From Candidatus Mediterraneibacter faecipullorum (GTDB taxonomy: Bacteria; Bacillota; Clostridia; Lachnospirales; Lachnospiraceae): a stretch of 53,777 nucleotides of DNA. The position numbers were made by a program, and so were the translations under genes. Positions 20,331-27,119 of the stretch are shown here, one piece after another; position 1 is the stretch's first letter; each line of letters begins with the position of its first letter. The notes under the pieces were generated by a model. That model was given only the letters and a program-made list of their open reading frames with translations, had not been told where the DNA came from and did no database searches. The stretch spans positions 1 through 53,777 of the forward strand of contig DWWO01000138.1 of the NCBI GenBank assembly GCA_019119675.1, in the 5' to 3' direction.

Positions 20331-21101
20331 CTAACGCTTCATCTTTTTCGTCATTCTTCGCGTAGTCCGTCTCTTTGCTTTCTTCGCTTTTTCCTCACCT
20401 TCCTGGATCGGAATGGAGGTCAGCACATTCAGGCCAAGATAATTTTCCACGTCATCCGGTGTTTTGATCGTATCATCCAGTAAAAAGATGATAATGATGA
20501 TCCCTGCTGAAAGAACGATTCCCAGAAGACCGCCTATGGCTGTATTCCTCATAACAGACGGCGAAGACGGGTTGGTTGGGAGGTTTGCCTCCTCGATAGT
20601 ATTGACCGCTTCGATTCCCATAATATCTACGATCTCATTACTTGCAGTCTGTCGGAGAGCATCTGCAATGTCACGTGCCAGCTCAGGATCTTCATTTTCC
20701 ACCGCTATGGTCATGATACGAGTATCTTGGACATTGGTTGTTGTAATGCAGTCGCTCAATTCTCCGACTGTCATATCCAGATTCAAAGTAGCGATCACTT
20801 TCTCCATCACGGTACGGCTTTTGGTCAGCTCCATGTAATCCTGAGTCAGCTGAGTACCGGTCTGCAGGTCTCCGGATGTAATCCCTGTTCCTCCATTGCT
20901 TCTCACCAGCATATACATGCTTGTCGTTGATGTATACATCGGTGTAATCAGCAGCTGCGTGCATGCAAACGCAGCAAAAGCCAGCACAATGCCGGCAAGT
21001 AAAATGATATATATCTTATTCCATAATACACTGAATAATTCACCCAGGTCGATCGTCAGCTCGTCATTGTCTATATCATGTGTCGTTCTTTCCTGATTCA
21101 T
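20331..21101 (-). CDS. cpsC: CpsC/CapA-family chain-length regulator and kinase adaptor
   Basis: This 256-residue Wzz-domain membrane protein has one membrane span near residues 33-53 and a second near residues 190-215, preceded by the Pro-rich stretch LPTNPSSPSV. The extracytoplasmic domain between them is the co-polymerase part. The short cytoplasmic tail is very basic (KKAKRRTTRRMTKKMKR) and is the region expected to activate the kinase CpsD. It overlaps the end of cpsB by 26 bp and is followed by cpsD after 12 bp. Confidence 0.93.
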   Translation of the reverse strand: MNQERTTHDIDNDELTIDLGELFSVLWNKIYIILLAGIVLAFAAFACTQLLITPMYTSTTSMYMLVRSNGGTGITSGDLQTGTQLTQDYMELTKSRTVMEKVIATLNLDMTVGELSDCITTTNVQDTRIMTIAVENEDPELARDIADALRQTASNEIVDIMGIEAVNTIEEANLPTNPSSPSVMRNTAIGGLLGIVLSAGIIIIIFLLDDTIKTPDDVENYLGLNVLTSIPIQEGEEKAKKAKRRTTRRMTKKMKR

Positions 21102-21828
21102 CTTTCTTTCTCTTCTTCCTCAACATAATCCTTGGATTGCTGAAGAATATCCTCCTCGCATAGTCTTCTCCACACATTTTTTCTACATATTCCGCAGCTT
21201 TCTTCATCCGCGGGGGACGCCGCTTCGGATCGTGTGCATCCGTTCCGACACAGAACACAAGTCTCGCATCTATGAGCTGTCTTACAAAGCGTTTTGCTTT
21301 CCAGCCGCACTCGCCTGTAATACTGTCCGCATTGACCTGGATCCGCACTCCCATATGCTTTAGATGTTCTACATTTTCAATATTTTTATACATGCATTGA
21401 TATCGTTCGATATGTGCAAGGATCACTTCATATCCTTTCATCTGGATCTGCTGGATCCCCTGGCAGATATATTCAAAAGGATCTCCCGGCGAAAACTCGA
21501 CAAGCACATACCTTGTCCTGTTCATTGTGAGGATCCGTTCCTCTCTGAGCCTCTCCGGTATATCCTGTCCGAAATAAATCTCTGTCCCCAGATATATTCT
21601 GAGTTCATCACTAATCTGCGCCGCTTCTTCGCGAACAAGTTTCAGTTGTCTGCGAAGCTGTTTGGGAGATTTCCTACCTCTTCTTGGGTGATGATGAGGA
21701 GTCGCTATGATATAGCGTATCCCATCCTCATACGCCTCTTGCAGCATCTGGCGGGTCTCTTCCATACTTCGTGCCCCGTCATCAACTTCTGGAAGTATAT
21801 GGCAATGTGTATCAACCAATCGATCCAT
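21076..21828 (-). CDS. cpsB: CpsB/CapC-family PHP tyrosine-protein phosphatase
   Basis: This PHP-domain, metal-dependent phosphatase of about 250 residues dephosphorylates the kinase CpsD. Metal-ligand motifs are in order: DTHCHILPEVDDGA near the start, ATPHHHPRRG, AHIERY and GTDAHD. The ATG at 21828 is preferred. An in-frame TTG at 21840 is only one base from the AGGAG at 21842-21846, which is too close. It is the first gene of the capsule operon, and its promoter lies immediately upstream, giving a leader of roughly 17 bases. Confidence 0.92.
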   Translation of the reverse strand: MDRLVDTHCHILPEVDDGARSMEETRQMLQEAYEDGIRYIIATPHHHPRRGRKSPKQLRRQLKLVREEAAQISDELRIYLGTEIYFGQDIPERLREERILTMNRTRYVLVEFSPGDPFEYICQGIQQIQMKGYEVILAHIERYQCMYKNIENVEHLKHMGVRIQVNADSITGECGWKAKRFVRQLIDARLVFCVGTDAHDPKRRPPRMKKAAEYVEKMCGEDYARRIFFSNPRIMLRKKRKKDESGKNDT

Positions 21829-21851
21829 CTGTATTCTCAAACTCCTATAAC

Positions 21852-21880
21852 AATATACTCTGAAAGGAGGGGTTTGTCAA
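21852..21880 (-). promoter_or_regulatory. SigA promoter of the capsule operon
   Basis: On the minus strand a perfect -35 TTGACA (21875-21880) is separated by 17 bases from a -10 TATATT (21852-21857). It points at cpsB, whose ATG is 24 bases beyond the -10. A ten-base homopolymer lies five bases upstream of the -35. No terminator hairpin is visible between the glmS stop (21910) and this promoter, so glmS read-through could add to capsule expression. Confidence 0.75.
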
Positions 21881-21885
21881 TATTT

Positions 21886-21895
21886 CCCCCCCCCC
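21886..21895. repeat. Ten-base C/G homopolymer next to the capsule promoter
   Basis: Ten consecutive C residues (G on the transcribed orientation) lie five bases upstream of the -35 box of the capsule promoter and 15 bases after the glmS stop. Homopolymer G/C tracts of this length are prone to slipped-strand length changes in many bacteria. No other tract like it was noticed in the window. Confidence 0.9.
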
Positions 21896-21909
21896 GGTAT
21901 TTTTTAGAT

Positions 21910-23748
21910 TTATTCTACTGTCACGGACTTCGCCAGATTTCTCGGCTTATCCACATCCAGTCCTTTTGCCACACTGACGTAATATCCCATCAGCTGCAGC
22001 GGAACAATCGCAAGGCTGGTGGTAAAGTACTCTTCTGTCTTCGGCACATAGACTGAGAAATCAGCAGTATCTTCTATATTATAATTGCCGTATGTTGTAA
22101 GTCCCATCAAGTAAGCGCCACGGCTCTTGACCTCTACCATATTACTGAGGGTCTTCTCAAAGAGTGCGCTCTGTGTAAGGACACCCACCACGAGAATACC
22201 ATTTTCCACAAGGCTGATCGGACCGTGCTTCAGCTCGCCCGCCGCATATGCCTCAGAGTGGATATAGCTGATCTCTTTCATCTTCAGGCTGCCCTCCAGG
22301 CTGATCGCGTAATCAAGTCCGCGGCCAATAAAGAAGATGTCTCTTGCATTGGCATATTTGCTGGCAAACCACTGGATACGCTCTTTGTCATCGAGTGTCT
22401 TCTGGATCTTGGACGGCAGTGTCTCCATCTCTGTCAGAAGCTCTGCATAGCGGTCTTCATCGATCATCTCTTTCTCTTTTGCCGCCTGGATCGCCAGTAG
22501 GTACATGGCGATCAGCTGGGTGCTGTACGCTTTCGTAGTAGCCACAGATATTTCCGGTCCCGCATAGGTATAAAGCGTATAATCACTCTCCCGGGCAATG
22601 CTGGATCCGACCACGTTTACAATACCCATCACCGGTACTCCACGGTCTTTCATCAGGCGAAGGGCTGCAAGGCTGTCCGCCGTCTCACCAGACTGCGACA
22701 CTACGATCACCAGAGCATTCGGAGCAATGATCGGATTGCGATAGCGGAACTCAGACGCCAGATCTACTTCCACCGGTATCCGTGCAAGATCCTCCAGCAC
22801 ATATTTGCCCGCCATGCCTACGTGGTAAGCAGATCCACAGGCAACGATATAAATTCTTTCGACGTTTTTGAGCGTTTCTTCTTCCAGCCCAACCTCTGAG
22901 AAATCAATCACGCCGTCTTTTACATAGGCGCCGATCATATCCTGAACTGCTTTCGGCTGTTCGTGAATCTCCTTGAGCATGAAATGCTCATATCCGCCTT
23001 TTTCTGCAGACTCTGCATCCCATTTGATCTCGACGATTTCTTTCTGTACCTCTTCCCGGTCGATATTATAGAAATGCACTTCATCTTTCGTCAATTCTGC
23101 GATTTCCATGTTATCGATATAATATACGTTTCTTGTCTTGTCCAGGATTGCTGGCACATCGGAAGCGATCAGGCTTCCGGAACTGCTCCTGCCGATGATT
23201 AGCGGACTGTCTTTTCTCGCTGCATAGAGCTTGCCCGGATGGTCATGGAACATCACACCGAATGCATAAGAGCCTCTGATACGGAGCATACTTCTTGTGA
23301 GTGCTTCCAGCGGAGTCCCTGTCTTCTTATAATAATAGTCCACCAATTTAACAGCAATCTCTGTATCTGTCTGGGAATAAAATGTATATCCCGATTTCAC
23401 CAGTTTGTCTTTCAGTTCCTGGTAATTTTCGATAATACCATTATGTACCAGTACCACAGACCTGTCGTCTGTGCAATGGGGATGTGCATTGTTCTCTGAT
23501 GGTTCCCCGTGCGTCGCCCAGCGAGTATGACCGATTCCGCAGGTACCGTGCACACTTCTTCCGTTATCCGTCTTCTCTGAGAGGATCTTAAGCCTTCCCT
23601 TTGCCTTGACGATGGAGATATCTCCTGACGTCTCATTGCGCACTGCGATTCCGGCAGAATCATAACCTCTGTACTCAAGCTTTGACAATCCTTCCAGAAG
23701 GATCGGTGCCGCCTGTTCTTCTCCTACGTATCCGACGATTCCACACAT
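21910..23748 (-). CDS. glmS: Glutamine-fructose-6-phosphate aminotransferase
   Basis: GlmS makes glucosamine-6-phosphate from fructose-6-phosphate and glutamine, the entry point to UDP-GlcNAc for peptidoglycan and capsule. The 612-residue protein begins MCGIVGYVGEEQAA with the nucleophilic Cys of the class II glutaminase domain. It continues with THGEPSENNAHPH and then two SIS isomerase domains (for example VVSQSGETADSLAALR and GRGLDYAISLEGSLKMKEISY). The C-terminus DKPRNLAKSVTVE is the family's conserved tail. An AAGGAGG site precedes the ATG. The gene lies directly upstream of the capsule operon on the same strand. Confidence 0.97.
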   Translation of the reverse strand: MCGIVGYVGEEQAAPILLEGLSKLEYRGYDSAGIAVRNETSGDISIVKAKGRLKILSEKTDNGRSVHGTCGIGHTRWATHGEPSENNAHPHCTDDRSVVLVHNGIIENYQELKDKLVKSGYTFYSQTDTEIAVKLVDYYYKKTGTPLEALTRSMLRIRGSYAFGVMFHDHPGKLYAARKDSPLIIGRSSSGSLIASDVPAILDKTRNVYYIDNMEIAELTKDEVHFYNIDREEVQKEIVEIKWDAESAEKGGYEHFMLKEIHEQPKAVQDMIGAYVKDGVIDFSEVGLEEETLKNVERIYIVACGSAYHVGMAGKYVLEDLARIPVEVDLASEFRYRNPIIAPNALVIVVSQSGETADSLAALRLMKDRGVPVMGIVNVVGSSIARESDYTLYTYAGPEISVATTKAYSTQLIAMYLLAIQAAKEKEMIDEDRYAELLTEMETLPSKIQKTLDDKERIQWFASKYANARDIFFIGRGLDYAISLEGSLKMKEISYIHSEAYAAGELKHGPISLVENGILVVGVLTQSALFEKTLSNMVEVKSRGAYLMGLTTYGNYNIEDTADFSVYVPKTEEYFTTSLAIVPLQLMGYYVSVAKGLDVDKPRNLAKSVTVE

Positions 23749-23807
23749 ATTCTAACGCCTCCTTTTGCCTAACCTGTGATGTAACTTTTCGATATAATAA
23801 TTCTTCG

Positions 23808-23845
23808 AAAAAAGAGGGATAAAGTTTTTAGAAATCTTATCCCTC
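23808..23845 (-). terminator. Intrinsic terminator in the glmS leader
   Basis: On the minus strand a stem (GAGGGATAAG paired with CTTTATCCCTC) is followed by six T residues. It lies about 60 bases before the glmS ATG and downstream of the promoter at 23900-23928. It could end spoVAE transcription, act as an attenuator for glmS, or both. Confidence 0.7.
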
Positions 23846-23899
23846 CTGTTGCCTTGTCTCTTATTATGACACAGAAAAACTTCTGTGAATTCAAAACTT

Positions 23900-23928
23900 A
23901 TAATAACATTGCATATTTCTACTGTCAA
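23900..23928 (-). promoter_or_regulatory. SigA promoter upstream of glmS
   Basis: Minus-strand TTGACA (23923-23928), a 17-base spacer and TATTAT (23900-23905) point towards glmS. The predicted leader of about 145 bases contains a small CACAGA/TCTGTG hairpin and then the terminator at 23808-23845. I see no sequence resembling the glmS ribozyme core in this leader. Confidence 0.6.
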
Positions 23929-24016
23929 TATACACTTTTTTACATCTTTCCGACATATTGTGCCAGTTTTATGTGGTAATCCACAAAATAATGTCAGAAC
24001 TATCAATCTATATCCG

Positions 24017-24373
24017 CTATTTTTTCATCTTTGGATCAAAGATAAAGGATGCAATATACCCAAAGATCAGGGCCGCCGATATACCTACTGCCCCTGCTTT
24101 GAATCCTCCCATAAAGATCCCAATAAAGCCGTTCTGGTCTACTGCTTCCTTCACCCCCTGCCACAGCACGTTGCCGAATCCGAGCAGAGGCACGCTGGCG
24201 CCGGAACCGGCGAATTCTTGAAACGGCTTGTAGATCCCGCAGAATCCCAGAAGTGCTCCCGTACATACGAGAAGTACCATGACCCTTCCCGGCATCAGTT
24301 TCGTGCGGTCTAAAAGGATCTGTACCACAGCGCAGATGAGGCCTCCTATTACAAACGCTGTTATATACTCCAT
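24017..24373 (-). CDS. spoVAE: Stage V sporulation protein AE (SpoVAE/SpoVAEB)
   Basis: This is a small membrane protein of 118 residues with three to four hydrophobic segments (MEYITAFVIGGLICAVVQILL, then VMVLLVCTGALLGF, then a C-terminal span). The conserved segment GSGASVPLLGFGNVLWQGV is typical of SpoVAC/SpoVAE proteins. With SpoVAC and SpoVAD it moves dipicolinic acid into the forespore. The ATG at 24373 is chosen for its AAGGAG site. It follows spoVAD by 74 bp on the minus strand. In most spore formers spoVAC, spoVAD and spoVAE are co-linear; here spoVAC is on the other strand. Confidence 0.9.
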   Translation of the reverse strand: MEYITAFVIGGLICAVVQILLDRTKLMPGRVMVLLVCTGALLGFCGIYKPFQEFAGSGASVPLLGFGNVLWQGVKEAVDQNGFIGIFMGGFKAGAVGISAALIFGYIASFIFDPKMKK

Positions 24374-24447
24374 ATTTTCCACTCCTTCTTCCAGTATTTT
24401 AATGATTTTTGACACGGCGCTTTCCCGGGCACGCGGGCATTGCGTTA

Positions 24448-25602
24448 TTACGCCTGCGGCCAGTGCTCCAGCACGATCCCGTGGGCGATCCCGGGCACGC
24501 TCGCCCCCTCGTTGAAGCTTACAGTGGACATCAGTGCCCCCGTAGGAACAAACAGCACCCTTTTCCACTCTCCCTTTTCTATCTTCGGGATAATGAAAGA
24601 CGCCAGCGTTACTGCCGCGCACCCGCAGCCGCTCCCGCCTGCATGTGTATCCTGCTTTTCCTGGTCATAGATAGTCATCCCGCAGTCCAGATGTTTTTTC
24701 CTTATATCATACCCTTTTCCTCTCACCAAGTCGAACAGGATGGACTGTCCCACGTATCCCAGGTCCCCTGTAATGATCCTGTCATAATCCTGCTCGCTTC
24801 TACCGAAATCTTCGAAGTTCTGCACGATCGTATCCATCGCAGCCGGCGCCATGCAGGCTCCCATATTCTGGGAATCTTTCAGTCCGTAATCCACGATCTT
24901 TCCGACCGTCACGCCTGCGATACGGACATGAGAGACATGAGTGGTGCTGATGTCGTCTTCAGCCGGGGCTGCTGATGGAGCTTCCGGCAGATCTGCTGCC
25001 GGAATACTGGCTGTCGGAATATCGGCTGTCGGAATATCGGCTGTCGGAGCGTCCGGTGCCGCGGCATCCGCCGCCCGCACGAGGAATGCCCCGCTTCCGG
25101 TCACCGTCCAGTGAGCGGACAGCGGCCTCTGGTTCGCATATCCGAGCGGAAACCTGAACTCTTTCTCCGCGCTCCCGAAATGACTGGATGTGACCGCCAG
25201 CATATATTTCCCGTATCCTGCTGCCGCACTCATTCCTGCAAGGGCGAGCGCTTCTCCCGATGTGGAACAGGCCCCGTACAGACCGAACATGGGGATCTGC
25301 AGCGCCTCCACTCCCATGGATGTGGCGATCCCCTGCCGCAGCAGGTCTCCGCCGAAGAGATATCGGATCTCGTCTGCTTTCACATGTGCTTTCCCCAGGG
25401 CGAGCACGCATGCTTCTTTCTGCATGGTGCTCTCAGCCTCTTCCCATGTCTGTGCGCCGAACAGATCGTCTTCATTTGTCATATCGAAGAGCTTTCCCAG
25501 CGGGCCGGCCGCCTCTTTACTGCCTGTCACAGAGGCGGCACTTACGATATAGGGTGCATTTTCAAAGAGAAGGCTCTGTTTTCCTTTTATTATCCGGTTC
25601 AT
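24448..25602 (-). CDS. spoVAD: Stage V sporulation protein AD (SpoVAD), with a repeat insertion
   Basis: SpoVAD is a thiolase-fold protein that binds dipicolinic acid and works with SpoVAC and SpoVAE. The family features are clear: QSLLFENAPYIVSAASV at the N-terminus, Cys112 in GLYGACSTSGEALAL, SSHFGSAEKEFRFPLGY, GDLGYVGQSILFDLV and HAGGSGCGCAAVTL. At 384 residues it is about 45 longer than usual. The extra length is a low-complexity Ala/Pro/Asp/Thr segment at residues 178-220, built partly from a repeated five-residue unit (TADIP). The rest of the protein appears intact, so it is probably functional. The promoter candidate is at 25642-25670. Confidence 0.93.
   Translation of the reverse strand: MNRIIKGKQSLLFENAPYIVSAASVTGSKEAAGPLGKLFDMTNEDDLFGAQTWEEAESTMQKEACVLALGKAHVKADEIRYLFGGDLLRQGIATSMGVEALQIPMFGLYGACSTSGEALALAGMSAAAGYGKYMLAVTSSHFGSAEKEFRFPLGYANQRPLSAHWTVTGSGAFLVRAADAAAPDAPTADIPTADIPTASIPAADLPEAPSAAPAEDDISTTHVSHVRIAGVTVGKIVDYGLKDSQNMGACMAPAAMDTIVQNFEDFGRSEQDYDRIITGDLGYVGQSILFDLVRGKGYDIRKKHLDCGMTIYDQEKQDTHAGGSGCGCAAVTLASFIIPKIEKGEWKRVLFVPTGALMSTVSFNEGASVPGIAHGIVLEHWPQA
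25001..25045. repeat. Three tandem 15-bp repeats inside spoVAD
   Basis: Three copies of a 15-base unit (GGAATATCGGCTGTC; the first copy has two changes) run without gaps at 25001, 25016 and 25031, followed by a degenerate fourth. Being a multiple of three, the array encodes repeated TADIP/TASIP pentapeptides and keeps the frame. Confidence 0.9.
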
Positions 25603-25641
25603 ATTGATATCCTCATTTCTGTGATTCTATGGAGATACCAA

Positions 25642-25670
25642 TATTATCTGCACTGCTGTGGAAAATATGC
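25642..25670 (-). promoter_or_regulatory. Candidate forespore (SigG/SigF-type) promoter of spoVAD
   Basis: On the minus strand GCATA (25666-25670), 17 bases, then GATAATA (25642-25648) resembles the SigG/SigF pattern (GNATR, then CATNNTA) with one mismatch. It ends about 40 bases before the spoVAD ATG, in the gap after the Fic gene. The motif is short, so this is tentative. Confidence 0.4.
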
Positions 25671-25692
25671 TATATTTTTTTACTTCAGAATT

Positions 25693-26517
25693 TCACTCTG
25701 CATCGCTTCTGGTATAATACGTTGAGCGGCCGGAACCATGCTTTATCAATACGCCCCTGTCAACCAGCTGTTTGATAGAATTTTCCACAGAAGTTTTTCC
25801 GATGGTCGGACAAAGCTCCATGATATCACTCTTAGTAAATTTTCCGATTTTTCCATACACAGCACGCCTTACAATCTCTACTGCAGGAAGCTTCTCACGG
25901 ACCAGATCCACTCGTTCCTCAAAGTCGCGGTACGCCGCGAGGATCGTTCGCAGCAGGTATTTAATAAACGGTGCAGGTTCTTCCTGGTTCTCATGCCAGC
26001 CACGCTGACAGGCTTCCAACGCATCGTAATACAGATTTTTGTTTTTAGCTATCTTACTCTCCAGCGAGATGTATTTGCCGATCACATAGCCGCTCCTATA
26101 TAAAAGTAAAGTTGTAAGCAGCCGGCTCATCCTTCCGTTTCCATCGTTAAATGGATGGATGCAAAGGAAGTCATGAATAAAAACAGGAATCAGGATAAGG
26201 GCGTCAATTTCCTGCGTGTCGATCATGCGATTGTAACTCTCACATATCGCATTAACTGCAGCTGAAGTCTCATATGATGCTACCGGAGTAAAGAGAACAA
26301 ATTCGTTTCCCTCCGAGTCTGCTGCACTAATATAATTTTGCGTATTCTTGAAATGACCGCCAATCCCTTTCTCCGAATATCGGAACAAGTCACGGTGAAG
26401 CTGCAGAATATAATTTGCTCGGATCGGGATATATTCATAGTTCTCATGGATCGTGTTCAAAACGTCACGGTATCCCATGTCTTGTTCTTTAAAACAATAA
26501 AACAAATGATCAGCCAA
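25693..26517 (-). CDS. Fic-domain protein, N-terminally truncated
   Basis: Fic proteins usually transfer AMP or another nucleotide part to protein hydroxyls. The active-site motif HPFNDGNGRMSR is intact, with the catalytic His at residue 121 from the first in-frame start. A winged-helix-like domain (KFTKSDIMELCPTIGKTSVENSIKQL) closes the protein. Family members with this layout normally have about 80 more N-terminal residues, including an inhibitory helix with an S/T-xxx-E-G/N motif. Here the sequence begins at KEQDMGYRDVLNTIHENYEY, so that helix is missing. The only starts are a TTG at 26517 and an ATG at 26478, both without a good ribosome-binding site. It may be a decayed remnant or a deregulated enzyme. 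It lies between spoVAD and the divergent spoVAC. Confidence 0.75.
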   Translation of the reverse strand: MADHLFYCFKEQDMGYRDVLNTIHENYEYIPIRANYILQLHRDLFRYSEKGIGGHFKNTQNYISAADSEGNEFVLFTPVASYETSAAVNAICESYNRMIDTQEIDALILIPVFIHDFLCIHPFNDGNGRMSRLLTTLLLYRSGYVIGKYISLESKIAKNKNLYYDALEACQRGWHENQEEPAPFIKYLLRTILAAYRDFEERVDLVREKLPAVEIVRRAVYGKIGKFTKSDIMELCPTIGKTSVENSIKQLVDRGVLIKHGSGRSTYYTRSDAE

Positions 26518-26525
26518 AGAAAAAT

Positions 26526-26555
26526 GTATATTTGGAAAGTCAAATCAGAATACTA
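26526..26555 (+). promoter_or_regulatory. Candidate forespore (SigG/SigF-type) promoter of spoVAC
   Basis: Plus-strand GTATA (26526-26530), 18 bases, then AATACTA (26549-26555) matches the SigG/SigF pattern with one mismatch. It is followed by an AGGAGG, a TGCCGG/CCGGCA hairpin and the AAAGGAG site of spoVAC. It abuts the truncated 5' end of the Fic gene on the other strand. Confidence 0.45.
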
Positions 26556-26610
26556 AGGAGGACACGATATAAAAGTGCCGGCCGAAACCGGCAGTAAAGG
26601 AGATCTTCCT

Positions 26611-27072
26611 ATGGATAAGATACAAAAATTAAAGAAAGAAAAAGAATATGAGAAATATGTCAATCAAAAGACTCCCAAACACAATGTCTGGCTGAACATG
26701 CTCAAGGCATTTCTGCTGGGCGGCACGATCTGCACACTCGGGCAGGTCATCTATCATTACTGCGAGTTTCGCTCATTAACTGCCGACGAGTGCAGCAGCT
26801 GGACCTCACTGACCCTTGTCCTGATCAGCGTACTTCTCACCGGGACGGGAGTCTATCCCCGTCTGGCGAAATGGGGCGGCGCAGGAGCACTTGTCCCTAT
26901 CACCGGATTTGCAAACTCCGTAGCCGCCCCGGCTATTGAATATAAGAAAGAGGGACAGGTATTCGGCATCGGCTGCAAGATCTTCACGATTGCCGGCCCC
27001 GTGATCCTGTATGGTATTTTCACCAGCTGGCTATTGGGATTTATCTACTGGGTCTGGACACTGGTGCGGTGA
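26611..27072 (+). CDS. spoVAC: Stage V sporulation protein AC (SpoVAC)
   Basis: This 153-residue membrane protein is close to the usual length of about 150. A charged N-terminus (DKIQKLKKEKEYEKYVNQ) is followed by four hydrophobic segments. Conserved SpoVAC parts are FLLGGTICTLGQVI, TGTGVYPRLAKWGGAGALVPITGFAN and AAPAIEYKKEGQVFGIGCKIF. SpoVAC is a forespore membrane channel for dipicolinic acid in the SpoVA complex. The ATG at 26611 is chosen for the AAAGGAG eight to nine bases before it. An in-frame GTG at 26575, with an AGGAGG 13 bases upstream, would add 12 residues. Its usual partners spoVAD and spoVAE are on the opposite strand beyond a Fic gene. Confidence 0.92.
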   Translation: MDKIQKLKKEKEYEKYVNQKTPKHNVWLNMLKAFLLGGTICTLGQVIYHYCEFRSLTADECSSWTSLTLVLISVLLTGTGVYPRLAKWGGAGALVPITGFANSVAAPAIEYKKEGQVFGIGCKIFTIAGPVILYGIFTSWLLGFIYWVWTLVR

Positions 27073-27119
27073 TCGATCCGCTTCTTATAATCGGTCTGAT
27101 TCTTATAAAGGAACACGGG

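Noticed and set aside
23752..23836. Short leader peptide starting at an ATT codon after AGGAGG in the glmS leader
   Set aside because: ATT is a very rare start, and the AGGAGG is explained as part of the terminator stem.
23749..23930. glmS ribozyme
   Set aside because: None of the conserved ribozyme core segments was recognisable in the leader.
24017..24622. Longer 201-residue start for spoVAE
   Set aside because: The extension overlaps the end of spoVAD and is unlike SpoVAE; the ATG at 24373 has an AAGGAG site.
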